A stretch of DNA of 64,000 bases from Phascolomyces articulosus (GCA_025677815.1 JAIXMP010000023.1:558001-622000), one strand, 5' to 3'; numbered from the stretch's first letter, positions 46,478 through 58,314 are shown. The notes: generated by a model from the sequence alone, not told the origin. Numbers and translations: made by a program.

Positions 46478-47904
46478 ACTCCCTTCTTTCTCTCTCCTTT
46501 GAAACATCCAATTCATTCTCCTAATCTTTCTCTTTCTTTTTAAGCTGTTTTTTTTTGAATTATATATCATATATTTATTTACCAAAATATCGCCTGTTTG
46601 ATCCCATAATTGATCCACAATAGATCGTTGTAATGCTTGTGAAGGTAGATCACCCAAAGTGAAAGCACTGATTACCAAATCAGGTTTCGGCGCCTTAAAA
46701 AATTAGAGTTAAGTAATCCCATTATTAATTTTAAATTCTGTAAACTTTTTTGGTACCATATTAATGAAATAAATTATAATCAATTTACATTAGGAACTAT
46801 AGCAGTAAGATATCGTTTAAATTCAATATTGCCCTTGGGTAAAACATTGGCTATGTAATATATAATATATAATATATTGTTATTAGTATTAAATTATGTA
46901 TTACGTCGATCTTTTTTTTTCAAATGTGTTTCAAAAAGTAATATTTACCTTGTAGTCTTTCAGCAATATTAAGCATATCTTCAGAAAGATCGACCCCAAC
47001 ATAAGATTGTAGATCCGAGAATACTTCTTGTGCAGCCCTATCATCATCATCATGTGAGAATAAGAAGAGAGTGTGATTTTAATAATAAATTGAATGATTA
47101 TTATGTTTCAGTTTTTTTCTCTTACCATAAAGCGGTGCCTGGGCCCGTACCAAAATCTAATATAGAATTAGGTGAAAAATCGGATATCCGATGAGATAAT
47201 TCAGCCAAGACATTTAAAGTAGCGGCATAAGTTGAAGGTAATACACCTGCTGTGTAAGCAATTGATTCACGAGGACCATAAGCTAAAGTGTGAGGCTCTT
47301 GTTGTTGTTGTGGTCCAATTGTTGCTTGGCGATGAGTGTTATGACGTTTTTTATAATCATGACTATCGCTGTTGTTTATTATTCTAGAAGTGGATCGGAG
47401 GGACTCGTAAAGACGTAAGGCATCTGTGCGAATCAATCGTTTATCATTTTCTAGTATAACAGGTATGTTCAAATTTTATTTTTAGTAACATCAGTTAGAC
47501 TAAATACTATTTTAAAAGCAAGACCCCATAAAATAAATTTCTTTTTTTATTCTATTCACCTTGAATGAGATCTGTAATTCCTTGAATTAATGGTCTTGGC
47601 AAACTCACTGTTCCGATTCTTTTCTTTCCAAATAAAGCTTCTGGTGAATTACGTATTACTGGTTCTGTTGAAGTAGATAAAGGTGTTAAAGGAACCGATC
47701 TATTATGGAATGTCATTTATTTTTTGAGTAACACAGACATGAAGTTTAATGAGAATAATGATCTAGAAAAAAAAAGGGGGGATAAACTTACTGTAATTCT
47801 TCAATGGCTTCAAGTTGTTTTTGATCTAAAAAAATGACTTTTTCCGAATAATAACGACGACGTATACATTGGGTTGATCGTTTTAAATAGTGTCTTGCTA
47901 ACAT
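45408..47904 (-). CDS. RSM22: Mitochondrial ribosome assembly methyltransferase-like protein Rsm22/METTL17
   Basis: Mitochondrial small-subunit assembly factor with a methyltransferase fold and an Fe-S site. Ten exons (47792-47904, 47560-47699, 47126-47450, 46949-47037, 46789-46850, 46583-46693, 46291-46392, 46004-46105, 45672-45897, 45408-45577) join in frame to 479 aa. The N-terminus MLARHYLKRSTQCIRRRYYS is a typical presequence. The SAM fold shows ILDFGTGPGTALWA and YVGVDLSEDML. Conserved CPHDGPCPL, WCHFSQR and DVCAKEG supply four cysteines (about 315, 321, 336, 420), matching the METTL17 cluster ligands. RMVIPKSQGK and ARKAAWGD finish the family pattern. It converges on the FTS-like gene (141 bp apart) and diverges from the Hsp70-like gene. 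Confidence 0.95.
46446..46474. repeat. (TA)n microsatellite in RSM22 intron
   Basis: About 14 TA units inside the intron between exons 6 and 7 of RSM22. Confidence 0.9.
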
Positions 47905-48276
47905 GATATTATTTATGCAAAGAAAGGAAAAAGAGAAATAGCACAAGCCACTACTATATAATAATAATGATAGGCGTTATATTATTATATAACAAAGTTG
48001 CCTAAGCCCTGGAAGGGGTGTGCTGACAATCAGCGCCTGGTTGTTTAGCGGTGTTATAAGAGAGGACTAGATTGTTACACACACGCACACGAATATATAG
48101 TTAATAATTTATAAGGAGTGTAGTGTAATATAGAGTCTTATTTTGCTATTATTATTTTTATTAGTGCCTTTTTTCCCTATTTTTATCGCAGCTTGTTTTT
48201 TTCCCTTTTCCTTTTCCCTTCTTCTTCTTCTTCTTCTTCTTCATATTTATTTACAAAATAATAAAATCTCGTTCAT
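47905..48276. promoter_or_regulatory. Shared divergent promoter region RSM22 / Hsp70-like
   Basis: A 372-bp region between two divergent start codons. It has no TATA box close to RSM22. The side facing the Hsp70-like gene is a long pyrimidine tract (CTTCTTCTTCTTC near 48220-48241) just before the ATG. Bidirectional promoter function is inferred. Confidence 0.5.
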
Positions 48277-49752
48277 ATGTCGTTCGAATCACCGACTTTT
48301 GACCTTTCTGATTATTCATATGTGATTGGCATTGGTAAGGTTTTTGTTTTTTATGATGACGCGACTTTGTAATATATCTGTTGTCTTGGTAACGAAAAAT
48401 AATTATTTATGGGCTAATTCAAACTTTTTATATTTTCAACTTGGGCTTAGATTTCGGTACCACTTTCTCAGGGTGCTGCTACGCCTTTACAAGAGATAAC
48501 AGTGAAGAAATCTTTGATATTATACGATGGTAAGAAAAAAAAAAGGGGGGGAATGATGGATTTTCATGTTATGAAAGAAAGGATTCAAGGTTTTCATATA
48601 TGGAATGTATACTGTGTGTGTGAGAGAGGGAGAGAAGGGAGAAAAGGTTATATTATTTGAAAGGTATATGATGATAATAATCATTTTATATTCTCAAACA
48701 ACAAACGAACAACAATAAATCAACAATAACAAACAACTAAATTATAATAAAAAAGGCCACGACAAACGAACCCATATCCAAAAACCCCAACGATATCACT
48801 TTATCCCCAAGGATCAACCAAAATATCTGCTTGGGGTCAAGAAGCTCGACGACTTGCACATCGACGAAATAATGACCATTTGTTATCACGATTCAAGCTA
48901 CATCTCGACGAAAATTTGGATCTTCCGCCTTTACCTAATGGTTTAACTGCTTTGGATGCTATTTCACATTATCTCGAATGTTTTCATGCTCATATTTGCA
49001 GTGAATTACAACGCAGTTTTGCATCCAATTATGATCAATCCAAGTTTCGATACTGTTTAACGGTCCCTGCCATGTGGAGTGATCAAGCCAAAGCAACCAT
49101 GCGTGAAGCAGCTATCCGTTCGGGTATTATTAATCGATACGATCATCCAGATCGATTAATGTTAATCAGTGAACCTGAAGCAGCAGCCCTTTATTGTGAA
49201 AAGAAATGTGATCAATTTAATTTAGGCCATGGACAACGCTTCATGATTTGTGATGCAGGTGGTGGAACAGTCGACTTGATTGTGTTTGAAATCGATGATT
49301 CGTCGGGAAGGAGGTCATTGAGAGAAGTGACAAAGGGTCAGGGGGACTCGTGCGGTTCCACCTTTTTAGATGCTCGGATGCGTGACTATCTTAAAGACCG
49401 CTTTTATGGTTTGGGTCGTGTTAGTGATACTGCCATGGAATCTATGATGGAAAATTTTATTGAAGGTATTAAGGTAAAGACTATGCTTATTTTCCTTTTA
49501 ATTGTTAATTGACTGTTGTTATTATTGTTGTTGTTAGTTACTAACTAAAACCTCCTTTGTATAATCTTTCAAATAACCCTTTGTATCAATATAACCATCA
49601 TCATCATCTTTAAAATCTCCTCGTATTCTTCTTCCTTTCCCCTCCTCCTCCTTCTTTTCTTTGATAATCTTCCTCCCCTTTTTTTTTTTGGTCCCCTACT
49701 TATTTTCTTTTCCTTTCTCACTGATTCTCCCTATATATCAACCCCACACACA

Positions 49753-49788
<36 letters not shown>

Positions 49789-51073
49789 TATGATATATTT
49801 ATACCTTTCTTTCTCCTTTTATTTTATTTATCAATTCACATTACATGACATGATACTATATAACAATAGCCTCAATTTGAAGGAGATGAGGATCAATTTC
49901 TCCTTTTACCTGCCACATTAGGATTGGCCAGTATGGATGATCCTGCCAATGGGATTGAGGATGGTAATTTACGTATTACAGCCGAAGAATTATGCACCAA
50001 CGTGTTTGAACCTGTTGTACAAAAGGTGTTGGATTTGATTGATGCACAAGTACGTCAGTCCAATGTACCTCTTGATGCTATCTTTTTAGTGGGTGGTTTT
50101 GGTCAATCAGAATATTTACGTCGGCGCGTGATTGATGAATTCTCGCGTAGGGTTGGATTTATTGGTGTTCCCCCTCGTGGTGAATTGGCTGTTGTTCGAG
50201 GTGCTGTTTATTTTGGTTTAAACCCACGGATGGTCACAGAACGTGTATCACGACGTACTTATGGTGTGGAGACACGTATGGTATTTGATGCACGTCAAGA
50301 CCCACAAGAAAATTGTATTCAAGGTGATGGTGGTAGATTGTTTTGTAAACAGCGTTTCAGTACTTATGTTCAAAAGGGTCAACGAGTTAAAGTGGATGAA
50401 TGTGTTTCCAAGAACTTTATGATTGCTTATCCAAATGATACAGATACAGGTATAAATCGTTGGAAAAATATATATGTGTATATTAAGGAAGGAAAAAAAG
50501 GAAGGATTATTCATTTGCCTCAATATATATATTACAGATTTGTTTGCATATGATGGAGATGGTGCAGTACCACGTTTGACGACACATCCTCAAGTATTCA
50601 AGGTAGCTCGATTCCCTATCAAAATGCCTAAATTCAATGGTGTACAAAAGGGTGAACCTATCTTTATGACGATCAAAATGTTCTTTGGTCAAACGGAAAT
50701 CAAGATTGAAGTACATATTCGTGATCGTGTATTTACATTTACATCTGCTTTTGAAACGTTGGAACGTGGGTTGAATGGTGCCATGGCAGGTTTAAACTTG
50801 GATGTACCTCATACACCACCAGGAAATAGTTTATTTAGCAGTGGATCCACATCGAATTTATCAAGTCCCAATACGGTATCAAGACCACCTTCTTTGGGCA
50901 ATCATGATCCTTATGTATACCCACAATCGATGCCTCGGTACCCACGTAGTTTTAGAGGAGAGGATGATGATGGAGGTTCATTCTATGATGGAGATTCCAG
51001 GCATTCAACAGGTTTACATGGTACTGCAAAGAAATTACTTGGTCCATTCAAGCTTGGTAGACGGAACAAGTAA
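48277..51073 (+). CDS. HSPA12-like atypical Hsp70 family protein
   Basis: Actin/Hsp70-fold ATPase of the HSPA12 branch, common in fungi; its clients are unknown. Five exons (48277-48334, 48451-48529, 48756-49473, 49870-50449, 50538-51073) give 656 aa. Phosphate-1 motif DFGTTFSGCCYAF begins at residue 20, phosphate-2 is CDAGGGTVDLIVFE, and the adenosine motif is FLVGGFGQSEYL. The segment TVPAMWSDQAKATMREAA and LISEPEAAALY complete the nucleotide-binding domain. The C-terminal part lacks a canonical Hsp70 substrate-binding domain and ends in a Ser/Pro-rich, then basic tail (KKLLGPFKLGRRNK). Exon 3 starts after an AAAAAAG acceptor. Intron 3 is 396 bp and rich in CA/TA repeats. Confidence 0.93.
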
Positions 51074-51540
51074 AAACAACGAAAATAACAAATAAACAAA
51101 CTTACAAAACAAACGAGAAAGAGAATTTTATTATAGTTGGAAAGGAGTTATTTATAGCATCTTTATATATATAATTACATTTTTTATTTATAACCTTTTC
51201 TTTCTTTCTTTTACTTATTAGCTCTTATTTTTACTCTTATTCTTATTATTATTACTACATTTCCCTCTCACCTTATTATACAAGCTTATCCTTCTCCTCT
51301 TATCCGTATAACTGCAATTTTCCTCCAATAACAAACAAATCACATTATTATAATATTAGCATAGCAACAATTTCATCACTCACTGTGCGATTGACACAAA
51401 ACCACATTTTGGCATTCTTCTCCTTTTACCCCGTCAACAAACTACTCTTTTATTTTGCGTTCTTTTCTCTCAAACAACATTCAATTTTTTTTTTTGTATT
51501 CGAAATGTAATCTCTCTATTTCTTTCTCATCATTTCCCTT

Positions 51541-51591
<51 letters not shown>

Positions 51592-51757
51592 ATTTGACCA
51601 TGATATATATAATAATACTATTACAACAACAGATGATTTTTGAATCATATATACAAACACAATGTCCATAACAGCATATATATAAAGATATAAATTATTT
51701 TTTAATTAATAATTAAATATAATAATTCTAAAATATTATCTAACATATTATATACAT
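51074..51757. other. Convergent intergenic region with CT microsatellite
   Basis: 3' flanks of the Hsp70-like and thioesterase-like genes. It is strongly pyrimidine-rich on plus. No gene is supported. Confidence 0.5.
51545..51588 (+). repeat. (CT)22 microsatellite
   Basis: A perfect CT run of 44 bases in the convergent 3' spacer. Confidence 0.95.
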
Positions 51758-53245
51758 TTAAAAACGAGGTTTTGGTTTGATACCCTTGGAATTACGTGAC
51801 CATGGAACTACAAGGCATTGATGTCTTTTATTGAAATGAATGAATGTGGTTAATATATATATAATACTATTTTGAATGCTATCTTTCTATTAAAATATCA
51901 ATTTTACCTTGTCAATGCTACCAATTCTCCATTAGTATCCCAGATACCACCACTACAATCGAATCTTCCATTGATAATATGAGGTGCGACAATACTTGTC
52001 AATACTTCTTTACCGATAGGTCGTCGTTTGAACAATACTTCTAATTGCATGGTAGGACACCAAACAGGGCCACCAAGGTAATCCCAACCAAGAAGCATAG
52101 GTGGTGTAACAAAGAAATCACAAAAGTAAGGGATACCTTTTTAATATAATTCTTCACATGTTAGTTTTATTCAATTCTTGGATCGTGATTATTAAGGCTC
52201 TATTTCTCAAAACAAAAGAGAGAAAAAACTTACATTTGAAATCGATATTTCGACCATCTCTAAAGTGAAGTGCTTGATGAAATTCGGGTTTTCCCATGGA
52301 CAAATGATCCTTACCCATGGTTGATCTATCTACATAACCACCAATGTATTCTCCCATAAAAGTGTGTTTAAAAGGTGTCATGGCCGATTTGTTGGGTGCT
52401 CGATATGGTTCATGCATATAATTGATACCCTCTATAAAAAACAGATTCTCCTTTTGATTTTAGATATCATATAAATGACTTATTATCATCACTCATCCAT
52501 CAATTAATATATTTACCTTCACTATCAAAGTTACCCATGGTAAAAATGACATGGACTTTTTCCTTATATCCTTCAGAATTGAATTGGTCTGCGTTGGTTA
52601 AACAAGGTTCACCTTCTTTTTGTAAGAGGCTTGCCTTGACCAAACAGTAACCTTTCTTGCTAATCTTCAAATTTTCAATGCTGACGACAAATGGTCCAAC
52701 GCTTGTCTTGTGCATGTAGAAACAATTCAATGCCACTGGGTCATGTTGATGTTTGTTGGAGAAATGACGAAGTACTGCATCAGTAACAAGAGCAATAACG
52801 TAACCTATAATAATTTATATATTTGTTTAATATATAGATACAGGGGCTTGCTGTCATACCGTATAAAATTTCTCTCCATATGCTTACCACCCTATAAATA
52901 ATTGAAAGTTAATTTTTACAGAACAAAGAGATATGTGGATATGAATTATAGATCAAATAATGATAATAATCATAGAACTTACATGTGGGACATCACCAAT
53001 GCACCAATTCTATATATTTTAATTGTTTTTCGAATGTTTAGTATACAAAGTGAAAGTAAAAGAGAGAAAAGGGGACGAGTTAATCTATCCCATTAGCAAA
53101 CAGTCTCTCAAATATTCAAAATTGATACCTTGCTTGCAGTGCCTGCATATAAAGCAGCCCCGGTTTCCGTGGTTCCGATACAAACTGTATTTGTGGCTTC
53201 ATCAAAGGCAGATAAAGCGCCTTGATTTGTTTCTGTAGTGCTCAT
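51758..53245 (-). CDS. Acyl-CoA thioesterase-like protein (double HotDog, 4HBT_3/TesB type)
   Basis: Likely hydrolyses acyl-CoA thioesters; substrate unknown. Seven exons (53129-53245, 52983-53009, 52888-52891, 52517-52804, 52234-52431, 51908-52136, 51758-51824) give 309 aa. The N-terminal HotDog includes FDEATNTVCIGT, NWCIGDVPHGGYVIALV and DPVALNCFYMHKTSVGPFVV. The C-terminal HotDog includes IPYFCDFFVTPPML and GRFDCSGGIWDTNGELVALT, the usual TesB-type end. Exon 3 is only four bases (GGTG), flanked by TTATAG and GTAAGC. Without it the frame shifts; with it the conserved PHGGY motif is complete. Length and both halves are normal, so the gene appears functional. Confidence 0.88.
52888..52891 (-). 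other. Four-nucleotide micro-exon (GGTG)
   Basis: Inferred exon 3 of the thioesterase-like gene. The minus strand reads TTTATAG/GGTG/GTAAGC. It joins CAT (His) from exon 2 with GT-TAC from exon 4 to code His-Gly-Gly-Tyr in frame. Confidence 0.75.
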
Positions 53246-53671
53246 GATATGCTAAAAAAAAAGATATGTAAACGGGGTAAAGTTGACACAAGGGAATAAA
53301 GAAAAGGGGAAAATCAATTATGTAATAACATAACCTCTTTTATATTCGGAGTTGGTTGTGTTACTCCCCACGCCTCACCGTGCGATTTGGCATTTGTAAC
53401 ACTGATTAACTGGAGTTATAATTATGCGGTTATTATGTGTGGGGAAATATATACGTTTTTGTTGCATTAGTTAGAATGATGTTCATGCTCCTTTCTCTTC
53501 TAACCTATGAAATCAAGTAATGAATGAAATGTGTAATTTATAAATATAAATCTATATATGCAAATATATTATTTTTTTCAAAACACTCAATAAATTATAA
53601 GCAAATATTTCTATCGGTTTAGATAAATATATTTATTAACAAAAAAATAAATCCATAAAATTTGAATCGAG
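53246..53671. other. Intergenic region upstream of the thioesterase-like gene
   Basis: A 426-bp AT-rich spacer. Nothing recognised. Confidence 0.5.
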
Positions 53672-54053
53672 TCAAAGAATAGAGTTTGAGGTTCCTTTCG
53701 AGACAGGATATGATGCTAAATATATATGTGAAAAATAGAAAAAAATAGAACATTTACTGAAATGAATTATTCATAGGTATAGTAATAAACTTACTCTCAA
53801 TACTAAGTTCCTTAGCTACTGGAACAAGAGATGACAAAAAGAATAGGTCCATTGCTTGCAAGAACTGTAAGTCAGATGTTGCATCTGGAGCTACTATGAA
53901 CAGGGTTATGAAAGATTAGTATAGAATGAGAGAGGAATGAGCATTTAGCTACAAAAACTTATGTTCTATTCACTCATTATACCTATAAAAATCTTATTAC
54001 TTACGCATAAAAACCCATTCAAGATCACAGATGAATACTACTGGAGTAACTAG
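53672..54053 (-). pseudogene. C-terminal exons of a membrane protein, 5' part not found
   Basis: Three consecutive exons join in frame: 54005-54053 (LVTPVVFICDLEWVFM), 53795-53893 (DATSDLQFLQAMDLFFLSS) and 53672-53715 (SYPVSKGTSNSIL, stop). The second acceptor is a tandem TAGTAG, giving a one-codon alternative. No in-phase exon or start codon could be placed upstream before the next remnant. Unrecognised protein; either a truncated gene or the end of a gene whose 5' exons I could not read. Confidence 0.45.
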
Positions 54054-54389
54054 CTTTAAAAAAATTTATGCTGCTTTGTTCTGTCCAATTTCAAACAAGA
54101 TACAGCTAATACAAGAAATTAAGCAATGGTGGTAAGACCATTATTTTATATACAATCCAGTGTATATAATTATTATATTTAATAATATATCACACTGTTT
54201 GTTATATAAAATGTTATGATTATATTATTTACACAATCTAAGATAACCGCAAAAACCGAGACAGTATTAATTCGACCTACTTGATTTGAATTGTGTCTAT
54301 GAGAAAAAATTACTATGAATCAAGAAAAGTATCCAGAAACTTTAAAACTAAAGAAATTTAAAACCAGCAAAAATGAGGGACATTTCTTA

Positions 54390-55471
54390 TCATGGTGGAG
54401 TGGGTGGTTTAGAAGGCATAAAGATTGATGGCACAAAAGCAATCCCAGCAATAACCATAGTAATAAGTAGCTATTTGTAAATTAAATAATATATATATAT
54501 ATACATATAATTAATATTAAGAATACAATCCTCATCCAAGAAATATAAAACAATATTCATTATTTGAATCCTTACGTACTGTTATCGGGATATTGTCAAG
54601 TATGGTTGTGATTTCTGGGATCATAAACATACACAAAACTGCACCATAATTTGATGCCGGATAGTACGTCATGTATAAATATATATATAGAGAGAGGTGA
54701 AATGACGTATAAAATTAATTATTAGTTTAAAAAGTTTACCTCAAATAAATGTGAACTATCTTTTTCTCTTTCATAAAAAGTAAAAAACCACAATGTTATT
54801 TTTTGTTTATTCATACCAACAAGTAGTCCCGCAGTTGCACGCGTATTTTCTGTAAACCAAGTGACAGCAAACTGTTGGTAATGAAGTGTATTGGAAGATG
54901 TTTTTGCAATTAGTACGTATAAGTATAGCAACTGTATTCAATATAATAAAAATAATATTCATCTTTATCAATATCATGATGTTTCACTAGAGTAGTATTG
55001 CAATTGAACCAAAAATTTTGCTAGTTACTACTATTGGAAGAGAGTGTGCTTTACTTACTATAAAGCATATCGTCGTTCCAACGGTACATATCTTTAAACC
55101 TGTTACCGCAAGCTATAGCATGATTATGACGTAAATCAAGTAAATAAAATGGATATTACGGTTTTTTTTTCATATATATATATATACCTATCGTACCAAT
55201 AAATTATTCTTACCGATCGTTTAACACTTAATTTCTCATATATTCATCCAGTAAAGAGAATGAGCGCCGTATAATAAACCAAGAAATGTACATTGATCAG
55301 CCAATACACCATGGACAAATAAGTTCCAAATAATTGAGGTGTTTGTTGTGTGATGACACTAAATGTAAATTGAAAAACGACAACCAAAGTAGGTAAGAGA
55401 TAATAAGTTAGAATAAAACAATCCATGCTCTTAGGCAAGTCCTTAATTCTTCTGGTGAATTTTTGTCGTAA
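54390..55471 (-). pseudogene. Multi-pass membrane protein gene with in-frame stop
   Basis: Exons on the minus strand read, in order: from 55471, RRIKDLPKSMDCFILTYYLL and a helix-rich stretch to ALILFTG. Next is TGA, then IYEKLSVKRS in the same frame before a GTAAGA donor. Then follow about 55060-55115 (LAVTGLKICTVGTTICFI), about 54830-54940 (TSSNTLHYQQFAVTWFTENT), 54580-54638 (MIPEITTILDNIPIT) and 54390-54470 (VPSIFMPSKPPTPP, stop). Splice phases agree throughout. The single TGA sits where Trp would fit, and no convincing start exon lies upstream, where the dispersed repeat begins. Family not recognised; a seven-helix-like receptor or transporter is only a guess. Confidence 0.55.
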
Positions 55472-56523
55472 CTAAAAATAAGGGTTACTACCATTTCCTT
55501 TTTTAATTTATTTTTGTAACACCTTATCGCTGCTATCGTATTTGCATTTTATTATGCCACGTATTTATCATCCATCATCTTATTAATTATTCGAACATGT
55601 ATTCAATTGACAGTCATGAACACGTATCGCATCCTCCATTATTCCACGTATACATATTATTATCATTAGTTTTATTATATAATTTATTATTATCACAAGT
55701 AGTTAGAAAACATATAAATACCCGTGACCATTAAAACAATAAACGACATCTTTCACGTTACTCTTTATTTTATCACTACTCTTCTGTTATCTCCATTTCT
55801 ATTGGCTTGGTATTGATCCGCCATAATTATCACGACATTTTGATTAGGATCGATATTAAATCGTTGGTCTGTATTTTAGATTTTTTAGCTTATTAGTTCA
55901 TCATCACCTTAAAGTGCTTTATGATAACAATTGAAATGTTGCTCCATCTTTTAATGAATCACTTTTATGTGTGTGTTGTTATATGTAAATGTATTCTATA
56001 AAATGCCTGTAGAAATATTGGGATTATAGTATAGTTCGAGTATTAAGAGAAAAAATAAGTCAAAGGAAAGATCTTTTTAGCACCTTATTTTTGGTCAGAA
56101 TATTTGTTGTCTTGGGATGATGGTGTGTACGTAACTATGTATTGAGTGATACCTACCAGTATTTTTTATTGATTTTACTCTTCTTGGTAATTACTCGTCC
56201 ACCATAAATTAGTTGCATAGCTGTGTTCCTTAAAAAAACGATACTATTATTTATTAAATAAAACCGTAGTAATTTAAACACTTATATGATACATTATAAT
56301 CATCCAGCCCTATGTTGCTCCTTCTTAAGTCAGCCTGGATACAATCAACTCTTTCATAGTAACAAAAGCTGTCAAAAACTGTTCCCCTTCTCCTGATGGT
56401 TACACCAATCAACTTCCTTTCTAAGAGTTTGAATTTCGCCACCCAAATCCCAGAATTGAATTTTTTTTTTTTTTTTTTTGATAGGTCTTCCTCATTCTAG
56501 ATCTTACTACAGCAAAAAACAAC
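55472..56523. other. Spacer with repeat copy B and an unassigned open frame
   Basis: Contains the dispersed repeat at 55704-55852. On the minus strand, 56254-56460 holds an open stretch without ATG near its start (KFKLLERKLIGVTIRRRG...) that reads like protein but uses AGA/AGG arginine codons, unlike neighbouring genes. It is possibly a relic. A T20 run (56460-56480) precedes DBP8. Confidence 0.35.
55704..55852 (+). repeat. Dispersed repeat copy B (partner 19718-19870)
   Basis: Same orientation as copy A and the same block order, including TAGAAAACATATAAATA, TTCTATTGGCT, GGTATTGATCCGCC and CACGACA. It lies just upstream of the stop-containing membrane-protein remnant, on the opposite strand to it. 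Confidence 0.6.
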
Positions 56524-58252
56524 ATGGCTTTGGGTCGAGTAGCAGCCGCAACGGCTCAGAAGAAAGAAGAAAAAGTACAAAAGATCGCCCCACCTACAGC
56601 AAGTTTTCAAGATCTTGGTGTAGACGGTTGGTTATGTGATACTTTAAAAGCAATGCAGATCAAGCGACCTTCCGAGATTCAGCGAGCATGTATACCTCCT
56701 GCATTAGCAGGTAAATTGAATTACTGTTATATATTTATGCATGCCAAAAAAAAAAAAACTAGAGAGAAACATTTAATGGTTAAGATCATTGACATTGGGT
56801 ATAACTATATGATATTAGGTAAAGATATTATCGGTGGAGCCAAAACAGGTTCTGGTAAAACAGCAGCATTCGCATTACCGATCTTGCAAAAGTTGTCTGA
56901 AGATCCTTATGGCGTATTTGCATTAGTATTAACACCAACAAGGTAAGACGATCGACAGGTGATATGGGTTATAGATAGAAAGAAAAATATTGGCGTAAGG
57001 AAAATGAATAGATAGTTCTGATATATATTAAATACACTTACTCCAAAACAGAGAATTAGCATTCCAAATAGCAGAACAGTTTCGTGTATTAGGCAAAGGC
57101 ATTGGATTAAAAGACTGTATTGTAGTGGGAGGCATGGATATGACAGATCAAGCAGTAGCATTAGCAAAACGACCACATATTATTATTGCCACACCTGGAC
57201 GATTGCATGATCATATTCTACACAGCATCGGCGCCGTTCACTTATCACGATGTAAATTCTTGGTTATGGATGAAGCTGATATGTTATTAACACCTTCCTT
57301 TGCTCCACAATTGGCTGATATTTTACCATTACTTCCTGAAAAACGACAAACATTATTATTTACTGCTACCATGACCGATTCCATTTTGGCTATTCGAGAT
57401 GCCAAAGAAGATCCAAAAAAGAAACCCTTTGTCCATTTGTGTGATATGAGTGTATCTACAGTCGCCACTTTGGACCAATATTATCTTTTTGTCCCATCCC
57501 ATGTTCGAACAGTTTATCTTGCACATATTTTACGTTCAGAAGAATTCAAGGATAAATCCGTCATGATATTTTGTGGCAAATGTAAAAATGCACAATTAAC
57601 AGCTAATATCTTGCGACAATTGGGTGTACGATGTACCGAATTACATTCACATATGTCGCAACAAGAGCGGCTGGCATCGATTGGTAAATTTAGAACAGAA
57701 ATTGTTAAAGTACTTATATCCACAGATGTGGGTAGTCGGTAAGTTTAAACGGGATCAGGAGGGGAATAGATATGAACGATTCTGAGGAGAAAGGGAATGT
57801 AAGAAGGGTGGGAAGTGAAAACCAAGCTTAATTTTAACTAATATATAAATATATAAATAGTGGTTTAGATATTCCAGCAGTACAAGCTGTTATTAATTAT
57901 CATATTCCTCGTGATCCAACGGATTATATTCATCGTGTGGGTCGTACTGCAAGAGCAGGTAGAGGTGGTATGGCACTTTCAATTATTTCTGAACGAGACA
58001 TTCAATTAATCCAAAATATAGAGGAAAGAATCAGTAAGTTTTTTTTTAATTTGAAGTTGAATGGATTTATAGACTGGAAAACAAACTAATCATCATGAAA
58101 TAGATAAAAAATTAGAAGAATATCGAGTGGACGAAAATAAGATTCTTAATGAATTATCTGAAGTCACTACTGCCAAACGGAAAGCAAGCATGTTTATGCA
58201 TGATACTGAAATTAAACAAGAGCAACGAAGAGTCAAAAAGTCTAAACAATAA
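56524..58252 (+). CDS. DBP8: DEAD-box RNA helicase Dbp8/DDX49
   Basis: Nucleolar ATP-dependent RNA helicase for 18S rRNA/40S maturation. Five exons (56524-56710, 56819-56942, 57052-57738, 57861-58033, 58104-58252) give 439 aa, as in the family. Motifs in order: Q region [11 protein letters not shown] with [14 protein letters not shown] (70-77); Ia TPTRELAFQ; Ib ATPGR; II DEAD (about 177-180); III TAT in [10 protein letters not shown], where SAT is usual; [39 protein letters not shown] charged Lys-rich tail follows. Several introns cut inside motifs (Ia, V) and restore them exactly. The next gene starts 62 bp after the stop on the same strand. The Dbp8 assignment rests on length, the Q region and the C-terminal pattern. 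Confidence 0.93.
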
Positions 58253-58314
58253 AATTTTTCTTTTTCTCTATTTTCTTTTCTTTCTCTCCTATTTAATTTG
58301 TCTTATTTATTTAA

